Source: an uncultured Eubacteriales bacterium
GTDB taxonomy: Bacteria; Bacillota; Clostridia; Oscillospirales; Butyricicoccaceae
DNA: 20,459 nt
Direction: 5' to 3'
Assembly (NCBI GenBank): GCA_910586105.1
Contig: CAJUGU010000064.1
Coordinates: forward strand, 1-20,459
Numbering within the stretch: position 1 is the first letter of the stretch; each line of letters opens with the position of its first letter. Below, in pieces: positions 15,235 to 20,459 of this stretch. Under the pieces are notes generated by a model. The model worked only from the letters and a program-made list of their open reading frames with translations, was not told where the DNA came from and did not search any database. The position numbers and the translations under genes were made by a program.

Positions 15235-15263
15235 ATTTTAACAATCATCCGGCCTTCTGTCAA
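15235..15263 (-). promoter_or_regulatory. Promoter of the hybrid histidine kinase
   Basis: On the reverse strand a perfect TTGACA (15258-15263), a 17-base spacer and TAAAAT (15235-15240) lie about 105 bases before the start codon. Confidence 0.8.
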
Positions 15264-15279
15264 TGCTTTGCGGGGCGCG

Positions 15280-15317
15280 AAAAAGGCCCGGCGCGCAGTA
15301 AAATCATGCGCCGGGCC
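15280..15317 (-). terminator. Terminator of the small reverse-strand gene
   Basis: On the reverse strand a perfect 10-bp stem (GGCCCGGCGC with GCGCCGGGCC, 15285-15294 and 15308-15317) is followed by five T residues (15280-15284). It separates this gene from the histidine kinase promoter only 17 bases further on. Confidence 0.9.
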
Positions 15318-15335
15318 ATCTTCCCGCCGTCTTCC

Positions 15336-15539
15336 CTACCGGTTTTGGTACGGCTGGTCTTCGAGCGCCTCGACCGCTTCCTCAATACGGCTTTTCACCG
15401 CCTCCGGTTCGCCGGTCAAATATTGCGCGAGCGCCTGCTGCCGGTCTTCATCGAGCGAAAAAAAGGCGTCCATCGCCCGCGTACTGTGCGCAATGCGGCT
15501 CATGAACCCCGACGGGATCTCCGGGATCTGCTTTGCCAT
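15336..15539 (-). CDS. Small hypothetical cytoplasmic protein
   Basis: The 67-residue protein is hydrophilic and mostly helical (FMSRIAHSTRAMDAFFSLDE, RQQALAQYLTG, EAVKSRIEEAVEALED). It has no membrane segment, signal peptide or metal-binding motif. AAGGAGGAGG lies about ten bases before the ATG on the reverse strand, and a strong terminator follows, so expression as a single-gene unit is likely. I do not recognise the family. It is divergent from the DUF3298 lipoprotein gene, sharing a 153-base intergenic region. Confidence 0.75.
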   Translation of the reverse strand: MAKQIPEIPSGFMSRIAHSTRAMDAFFSLDEDRQQALAQYLTGEPEAVKSRIEEAVEALEDQPYQNR

Positions 15540-15585
15540 CGCCCCTGCACCTCCTCCTTTTGCAGCTGTTCATGATTTTTTGCAA

Positions 15586-15624
15586 AATTGTTCACAATTA
15601 TTCTCATTCCCAAAATGCGGAATG
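15586..15624. promoter_or_regulatory. Two short palindromes in the divergent promoter region
   Basis: AATTGT-TC-ACAATT (15586-15599) and CATTCC...GGAATG (15605-15610 and 15619-15624) lie in the divergent region; the second overlaps the -35 box and spacer of the lipoprotein promoter. Either may be an operator; the binder is unknown. Confidence 0.4.
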
Positions 15625-15635
15625 TGTGATATACT
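15607..15635 (+). promoter_or_regulatory. Promoter of the lipoprotein-rlmD operon
   Basis: TTCCCA (15607-15612), a 17-base spacer and TATACT (15630-15635) lie 57 bases before the ATG. The -10 box is good and the -35 box is weak. Confidence 0.6.
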
Positions 15636-15692
15636 GATAAAAAGGCCATTCCGCCTTCCGGCGGATGCACGGCGCGAAAGGAGCTGGCATAC

Positions 15693-16547
15693 ATGAAACT
15701 GCTGCGCATTTTGATCGTGACCTCCCTGCTGCTGGCGCTGCTGTGCGCCTGCGGGGAGCGGGAGGCGCCAGACGGACCGGCGCAGGAGGCCGCGCCCACG
15801 CCGCCCGAGCCCGAGCAGGCCGAACCGGCGGAGGAACCCGCCCAGGTCACGATCGACGGCGGCGACTCCGGTGAGGAAATGACGGTCATCAAGGACAGCG
15901 CCGACGGCCAGCCGCTGCTGACCGCCTACATCATGCGCCCCAACGTGGACGGGCTGGTCGACGGTGCCGCCAAAAAGGCGATCGACCGCTACTACGACGA
16001 CCTCCTCCGCGAGGAGAAGGACTGGTGGACCGGCGGGCTGGTCGACTTCGCGCGGGAAAACAAAAAAGCCGCCGCCGACTACGGCGGGGATTTCCTGCCC
16101 TTTACCATCTACGCGACCAACGAGATCGTCTATGACGGCGGCGCGTTCCTGTCGATCCGGCGCGACACCGAGATGTTCACCGGCGGCGCGCACGGCTCGC
16201 ACATCGTCGCCTGCGACAACTTCCGCAAGTCGGACGGCTCGAAGGTACAGCTGGCGGAACTGTTCCGCGACGAAGCGTACAAGGACCTGCTGGTGCAGCA
16301 GATCGAGGCGCACGTCACGGCGCAGGGCTCCGGCGGCGATTATTACGACAACTGGGCCGAGCTGCTCGCCTCCAACTTCGATGAAGGCAACTTCAGCATC
16401 GGCGCCGAAGCGCTGACGGTCTATTATCAGGAATACGATATCGCGCCCTATGCGGCGGGGGCGCAGAGCTTCCCGGTTTCCTACGCCGCGATCTCCAACC
16501 AACTGAGCGAATCGTTTTTGAGGGATATTTATGGTGGAAAAGAATAA
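15693..16547 (+). CDS. DUF3298 (RsiV-like) lipoprotein
   Basis: The 284-residue protein begins with a lipoprotein signal peptide, MKLLRILIVTSLLLALLCAC, whose lipidated residue is probably Cys20 (Cys18 is less likely). A low-complexity Pro/Glu/Ala linker (about 21-55) would span the cell wall. The C-terminal part has the DUF3298 look: FLPFTIYATNEIVYDGGAFL and SIRRDTEMFTGGAHGSH, then LAELFRDEAYKDLLVQQIE and an YYQEYDIAPYAAGAQSFPV ending. This domain also forms the outer part of RsiV, the anti-sigma factor that senses lysozyme, but there is no anti-sigma helix or membrane-spanning segment here, so a purely extracytoplasmic role is expected. AAAGGAG lies nine bases before the ATG. The stop overlaps rlmD by 17 bases. 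Confidence 0.85.
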   Translation: MKLLRILIVTSLLLALLCACGEREAPDGPAQEAAPTPPEPEQAEPAEEPAQVTIDGGDSGEEMTVIKDSADGQPLLTAYIMRPNVDGLVDGAAKKAIDRYYDDLLREEKDWWTGGLVDFARENKKAAADYGGDFLPFTIYATNEIVYDGGAFLSIRRDTEMFTGGAHGSHIVACDNFRKSDGSKVQLAELFRDEAYKDLLVQQIEAHVTAQGSGGDYYDNWAELLASNFDEGNFSIGAEALTVYYQEYDIAPYAAGAQSFPVSYAAISNQLSESFLRDIYGGKE

Positions 16548-17892
16548 GGTCTATCGTGCGGCGGTCACGGGCTATACCGCCGAAGGCATGGGCGTTGCGC
16601 GCATCCATGAAATGGCGGTCTTCATCCCGGGCACGGCGGCGGGCGACCAGTGCGATATCCGCATCACCAAGGTCGCGAGCCGGATGGCCTACGGACGCGT
16701 GGAACGCATCGTCGTGCCGTCCAAGCACCGCATACCGCCGGAATGCCCGCTTGCCGGGAAATGCGGCGGCTGCTGCTGGCAGCATCTGTCCTATGAGGAA
16801 GAGCTGCGCGCCAAGCGGCGGAAGGTCGAAGACGCCCTGCGCCGTCTGGGCGGGATCGACGCGCCCAGCGTCCCGATCGAGGGGGCCCCGTCGGTCGTAC
16901 ACTATCGGAACAAGGCGCAGTTCCCGGTCGGCCTGAGCAAGGCCGGCGAGATCGTGACCGGATTTTACCGCACCCGCAGCCACGATATCATCCCGGTGGA
17001 AAACTGCCCGATCCAGTCGGACGCCGCCAACCGCCTCGCGGGCGTGGTGCGCGAGTGGATGCAGGAGCACGGCGTCCTGCCCTATGACGCCGCTGAAAAG
17101 AAAGGCGTCGTGCGGCATGTCTACGTCCGCACCGGCGAGGCGAGCGGCGAAGCCCATCTGTGCATCGTCGCGGCGCGCTCCAAGCTGCCCGCGCAGGAAG
17201 ACCTGCTGCGCCGGGCGCGGGAGGCCTGCCCTTCCCTGACCGGCGTGGTGCTGAATGTCAACAAGCGGGCCGATAACGTGATCCTCGGCGACCGGACTCT
17301 GACGCTCTGGGGCGAGCCCGAACTGGAAGACCGGCTGTGCGGGAACGTGTTCCGGCTGTCCCCCCACGCCTTCTATCAGGTCAATCACGCGCAGACCGAA
17401 CGGCTGTACGCTTGCGCGGCCGCGTATGCCGGGCTGACCGGCGCCGAGACCGTGCTCGACCTGTACTGCGGCGCGGGGACGATCACGCTGGCGCTCGCGG
17501 CGCAGGCCAAACGGGCGATCGGGGTCGAGATCGTCCCCGAAGCGGTCGAGAACGCAAAGCAGAACGCCGCCCGGAACGGGATCGCGAACGCGGAATTTTT
17601 CTGCGCCGACGCGGGACAGGCCGCCATGCGGCTTGCCTATCAGGGCGAGCGTCCGGACGTGGTCGCGGTCGATCCGCCGCGCAAAGGGCTGGAAGAGGAC
17701 GCCGCCGGGGCGATCGTGCAGCTGTCGCCCGCGCGGGTGGTATATGTCTCCTGCGACCCGGCCACCCTCGCGCGGGATGTGAAGCGCTTCGCAGCCTCCG
17801 GCTACCGGCTCGAAAAAGCGCGGGCGTTCGACCTCTTCCCGCGGACGCGGCATGTTGAGTGTGTCGTGTTGATGTCACGGGTGGAAGAGTAG
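16531..17892 (+). CDS. rlmD: RlmD-like 23S rRNA (uracil-C5)-methyltransferase
   Basis: RlmD/RumA-type enzymes add a methyl group from S-adenosylmethionine to C5 of a uracil in 23S rRNA (or, in related TrmFO-independent forms, tRNA). The 453-residue protein has a TRAM RNA-binding domain (about 3-62), Fe-S cluster cysteines Cys72, Cys78, Cys81 and Cys159, and a Rossmann methyltransferase domain with VLDLYCGAGTITLAL (about 310-324). It also has DPPRKG and the catalytic Cys408 in VSCDPATLARD. It is of normal family length. The exact target uridine is not determined. It starts within the lipoprotein gene, after GAGGG (16520-16524), and is translationally coupled to it although the two functions look unrelated. 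Confidence 0.93.
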   Translation: MVEKNKVYRAAVTGYTAEGMGVARIHEMAVFIPGTAAGDQCDIRITKVASRMAYGRVERIVVPSKHRIPPECPLAGKCGGCCWQHLSYEEELRAKRRKVEDALRRLGGIDAPSVPIEGAPSVVHYRNKAQFPVGLSKAGEIVTGFYRTRSHDIIPVENCPIQSDAANRLAGVVREWMQEHGVLPYDAAEKKGVVRHVYVRTGEASGEAHLCIVAARSKLPAQEDLLRRAREACPSLTGVVLNVNKRADNVILGDRTLTLWGEPELEDRLCGNVFRLSPHAFYQVNHAQTERLYACAAAYAGLTGAETVLDLYCGAGTITLALAAQAKRAIGVEIVPEAVENAKQNAARNGIANAEFFCADAGQAAMRLAYQGERPDVVAVDPPRKGLEEDAAGAIVQLSPARVVYVSCDPATLARDVKRFAASGYRLEKARAFDLFPRTRHVECVVLMSRVEE

Positions 17893-17954
17893 AATAGCAG
17901 AAAAGTGCAGAAAGCAAGGGATTTCCGGGAGTTGGGACAGTTTGGAAAAATTGT

Positions 17955-17973
17955 TCCGGCTTCCGGATTTTTT
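17955..17973 (+). terminator. Short rho-independent terminator after rlmD
   Basis: TCCGG-CTT-CCGGA (17955-17967) is followed by six T residues. The stem is only five base pairs, so efficiency may be modest. Confidence 0.55.
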
Positions 17974-18021
17974 GTTTGTTGTACTGTGCGGAAACATATC
18001 CACTGCTTTTTGGGTGGGATA

Positions 18022-18092
18022 GTTGAGTTGACAGGTTAGATATAGGATATGTTGTGGAGATAGGATTGTTAAAAGGGGTGTTGAGTTGACAG
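18022..18092 (+). repeat. 13-bp direct repeat in AT-rich gap
   Basis: GTTGAGTTGACAG occurs at 18022-18034 and 18080-18092, spaced 58 bases start to start. Each copy contains TTGACA. The gap from 17893 to 18143 holds no gene apart from this and the terminator. The repeats sit at the point where base composition changes, so they could be a junction scar or regulator sites. Confidence 0.6.
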
Positions 18093-18143
18093 AATGATTA
18101 TATAAAACATTTAAACATAAATTGTTTTTGACTTGAGATAATG

Positions 18144-19082
18144 TTAGCTGTATTGATCAACTAATTTTCTGGCAGAAGCAAGAATGAATTCCCGAATTTC
18201 CAAAGGTTCTATTACCAGTGCCTCATCTCCCAGGCTCATGAAAAAATTGCTGACAAAATTTAAATCTGCTTTATCTATTGTTGTATCAATAAAACCACCT
18301 GTGGTATCAGAATTATACTGGATATTTGTTTCAAAATATGGATTATCCTTACAACGTACAATTCCATTTTCTGAAAGTTTTACATATAAATGAACGGGAT
18401 CTTTAATTCTATAGGAATATAAAATATCATTTAATGTTTCTGTTATTGGTTCAAAATTTCCCTCTGCGTCTTCAACTTCTATGATACGATCTGCACGAAA
18501 TAAACGTATAGTTTGTTTACCATAATCAAAGGCAGGTACATACCATATATTGTCATTCGCATAAACGCCAATAGGATAAATTATCCTGCCAGTAAGTTTT
18601 CTCTGCGATTGATATTGGATTTTTATAACCTTTTTTTGTGCTGCTTTTTGTATTAGTTTTTTTAACTGAGGTGTTTCAATTTCTCTTTTTCGATGCCAAA
18701 AAGCTAATGTTGATTTTAGATTTTCTATTTGTGGTTTTGCGTCTGCTGGAAGTCCTAAAAAGAGTTTACGGGAAACAGAGGCAATATCCACTTCAAATGG
18801 AAGTGATTTATAATATTGCAGGGATTGAAAAGCAAAGAAAATTGCAAGTGCTTCATCTTCACTAAATATAAGCGGTGGCAGCATCCGATTTGATAAAACA
18901 CGGTATCCACCATTGCGGCCAGGTTCTGTATATAAGGGAATCCCCATAGCATCTAACTCCAAGAGATATCTATGTGCTGTCCGTACTGAAATACCGAATT
19001 CTTTTGCTACATCGTTTGCTGTAAATCTTCTTTTCATATTAACATATGCAATCAGATCGAAAAGTTTTTGCGGTTTGCTCAT
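18144..19082 (-). CDS. WYL-domain (YafY/DeoR-type) transcriptional regulator
   Basis: This 312-residue regulator has an N-terminal winged helix-turn-helix (about 1-62: FTANDVAKEFGISVRTAHRY, LLELDAMGIPLYTEPGRNGG) and a ligand-sensing WYL domain (about 140-220: KVIKIQYQSQRKL, then IYPIGVYANDNIWYVPAFDY and IRLFRADRI). A WYL C-terminal extension completes it (about 225-312). WYL proteins often bind nucleic acids or nucleotides and respond to stress. AGGAGG (19088-19093) lies five bases before the ATG. The gene diverges from the UvrA-like gene across 82 bases that include a palindrome over the likely transcription start, so it probably controls itself and its neighbour. Base composition is much more AT-rich than the left part of the window. 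Confidence 0.92.
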   Translation of the reverse strand: MSKPQKLFDLIAYVNMKRRFTANDVAKEFGISVRTAHRYLLELDAMGIPLYTEPGRNGGYRVLSNRMLPPLIFSEDEALAIFFAFQSLQYYKSLPFEVDIASVSRKLFLGLPADAKPQIENLKSTLAFWHRKREIETPQLKKLIQKAAQKKVIKIQYQSQRKLTGRIIYPIGVYANDNIWYVPAFDYGKQTIRLFRADRIIEVEDAEGNFEPITETLNDILYSYRIKDPVHLYVKLSENGIVRCKDNPYFETNIQYNSDTTGGFIDTTIDKADLNFVSNFFMSLGDEALVIEPLEIREFILASARKLVDQYS

Positions 19083-19095
19083 TTCGTCCTCCTAA

Positions 19096-19116
19096 CCATG
19101 ACAGGTTTTGTCATGG
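19096..19116. promoter_or_regulatory. Palindromic operator in the WYL/UvrA-like divergent region
   Basis: CCATGACA (19096-19103) and TGTCATGG (19109-19116) are perfect 8-bp arms with a GGTTT spacer. The site covers the expected transcription start of the WYL gene and lies next to the -10 box of the divergent gene, which fits an autoregulated switch. Confidence 0.7.
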
Positions 19117-19120
19117 TTTT

Positions 19121-19149
19121 ATTATATAATAGATATCAGGAAATGTCAA
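19121..19149 (-). promoter_or_regulatory. Consensus promoter of the WYL regulator, overlapping a forward -10 box
   Basis: On the reverse strand a perfect TTGACA (19144-19149), a 17-base spacer and TATAAT (19121-19126) are seen. A forward TATAAT (19125-19130) overlaps it but lacks a good -35 box (CAGGTT at 19102-19107), suggesting the forward promoter needs help from the regulator. Confidence 0.85.
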
Positions 19150-19164
19150 GATGGGAGGGCCTAT

Positions 19165-20427
19165 ATGGGTGAAGATAAAATTAGTTTGAAAGGTGCAAAA
19201 GAGAAAAATTTGCAAAATATCTCAATATCAATTCCTAAGCATAAAATTACGAGCGTGGTCGGGGTGTCTGGTTCTGGAAAGTCCGCAATGGTATTTGATA
19301 CAATTGCAGCAGAATCACAGCGACAGCTAAATGAAACCTATTCCAGTTTTATCAGAAATCGTTTGCCGCATTATGGGAAACCAAATGTGGAAAGCATTCA
19401 AAACCTGCCGGTTTCAATCATTATAGATCAAAAACGCCTTAGGGATAACACACGTTCAACAGTCGGAACGGTGACGGATATTTATAGTTTATTGCGTCTG
19501 CTTTTTTCCAGGATTGGGAATCCATTTGTAGGATATTCGGATGTATTTTCGTTTAATAATCCACAGGGGATGTGCAAGGAGTGTCAGGGACTTGGTGTAG
19601 TTCGGGATTTTCAGATAGATAAACTTTTGGATAAGGAAAAATCATTGAATGAGGGGGCGATTCGTTTCCCAACATTTTATCCGGGCGGTGTTCGTTGGAA
19701 GCGCTATGTAACCACTGGACTATTTGACAACGACAAGAAAATCAAGGACTATACGATGGATGAACTTGATATATTGCTCTATCAATCGGGATTTAAGCCT
19801 CAAAATCCAACAAAAGACTGGCCGCCGACATCAATGTACGAAGGGCTAATTCCACGGATTACAAGAACATTTTTATCTAAGAATAGTCGTGGGACAGAAC
19901 AATATAGGAAGGATATTCAGAGGATTGTAGTAGATAAGAAATGTCCATCATGTTCGGGAGGCCGTTTAAATGAAAAGGTATTGAATTGTAAAATTAATGA
20001 AAAAAGCATTGCTGATTGTACGAATATGACAATTACAGATTTGATTGCTTTTTTAAAGCAGATACAGAGTTCTTATATGGATACGGTAATAGAAGAATTG
20101 TTAAAGCAGCTCACTTTTGCAGAAGGTGTCGGACTTGGCTACCTCACCCTGAACCGCCAGACATCTACTTTGTCAGGAGGGGAATCCCAAAGGATTAAAA
20201 TGATCCGTCAATTAGGAAGTAGCTTAAATGAATTATTATATATTTTTGATGAGCCAAGCACGGGGCTTCATCCGGCAGATCTTGACCGTATTAATCAGCT
20301 TTTTATGCAATTGAGGGATAAGGGAAATACTATATTGATCGTCGAGCATGACCCTGATGTGATTTGCATTTCGGATCATGTCATAGAAATGGGACCGTTA
20401 TCGGGTGATATTGTCAATATTGGTTGA
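19165..20427 (+). CDS. UvrA-like ABC ATPase, truncated after the first ATPase half
   Basis: The protein resembles the short UvrA paralogues (UvrA2 or drug-resistance type, usually about 750 residues) that bind DNA or confer tolerance to DNA-binding compounds. Its 420 residues contain Walker A GVSGSGKS (33-40), a first zinc pair Cys137/Cys140 and a second pair Cys260/Cys263, the signature LSGGESQR (336-343), Walker B LLYIFDEP (357-364) and the H-loop EHD (394-396). It then stops after GPLSGDIVNIG. The second ATPase half is absent; the reading frame meets another stop 30 bases later. It may be a truncated pseudogene, or the second half may be a separate gene beyond the window. GGGAGGG (19153-19159) precedes the ATG by five bases. 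The regulator is divergent. Confidence 0.85.
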   Translation: MGEDKISLKGAKEKNLQNISISIPKHKITSVVGVSGSGKSAMVFDTIAAESQRQLNETYSSFIRNRLPHYGKPNVESIQNLPVSIIIDQKRLRDNTRSTVGTVTDIYSLLRLLFSRIGNPFVGYSDVFSFNNPQGMCKECQGLGVVRDFQIDKLLDKEKSLNEGAIRFPTFYPGGVRWKRYVTTGLFDNDKKIKDYTMDELDILLYQSGFKPQNPTKDWPPTSMYEGLIPRITRTFLSKNSRGTEQYRKDIQRIVVDKKCPSCSGGRLNEKVLNCKINEKSIADCTNMTITDLIAFLKQIQSSYMDTVIEELLKQLTFAEGVGLGYLTLNRQTSTLSGGESQRIKMIRQLGSSLNELLYIFDEPSTGLHPADLDRINQLFMQLRDKGNTILIVEHDPDVICISDHVIEMGPLSGDIVNIG

Positions 20428-20459
20428 CACTTTTTTTACAAGGATATCAATGCCTAAGC

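Overview
The window looks like a chromosomal piece of a GC-rich Gram-positive gut-type Clostridia, probably Oscillospiraceae-like. The pointers are a single-chain glycyl-tRNA synthetase, an LtaS-type lipoteichoic acid synthase, strong AGGAGG ribosome binding sites, a manganese (yybP-ykoY) riboswitch and codon use near 60% GC. The genus cannot be fixed from the sequence alone. The first 11 bases match the 3' end of an Illumina adapter, so base 1 is very probably a contig end.

Layout. 1-2400: an accessory patch with a terminator, a decayed Fic gene, a SUKH (SMI1/KNR4) immunity-type protein, a HEAT-repeat-like 'SufBD' family protein, and a small reverse-strand gene of unknown function whose start is unclear. 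2545-6150: glycyl-tRNA synthetase with a clear promoter, a hairpin-rich gap, then an LtaS-family sulfatase-fold membrane enzyme ending at a textbook terminator. 6220-8277: a four-gene operon (DUF2975 membrane protein, YozG-like HTH regulator, four-helix membrane protein, membrane-anchored exported protein) behind a perfect 27-bp palindrome that abuts the promoter. 8275-10143: a reverse-strand NhaC antiporter gene with up to three terminator-like hairpins downstream. 10367-11165: reverse-strand mntP with promoter, yybP-ykoY aptamer and terminator. 11218-11960: an IS3-type transposase remnant and a cluster of GC-rich palindromes. 11980-15263: a 1049-residue hybrid histidine kinase (reverse). 15280-15599: a small reverse-strand gene. 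15607-17892: a DUF3298 lipoprotein overlapping rlmD.

At about 17,900 the composition drops sharply to AT-rich sequence. A WYL-domain regulator and a divergent UvrA-like ABC protein share an 83-bp promoter region with a palindromic operator. The UvrA-like gene stops after its first ATPase half. This segment looks horizontally acquired.

How the genes work together: most are independent housekeeping or envelope units. The clear regulatory circuits are Mn2+-controlled mntP, the operator-linked DUF2975/HTH operon and the self-contained WYL/UvrA-like pair. I see no CRISPR array, rRNA or tRNA. No wholly new system is proven; the best candidates are the four-gene operon and the WYL/UvrA-like island.
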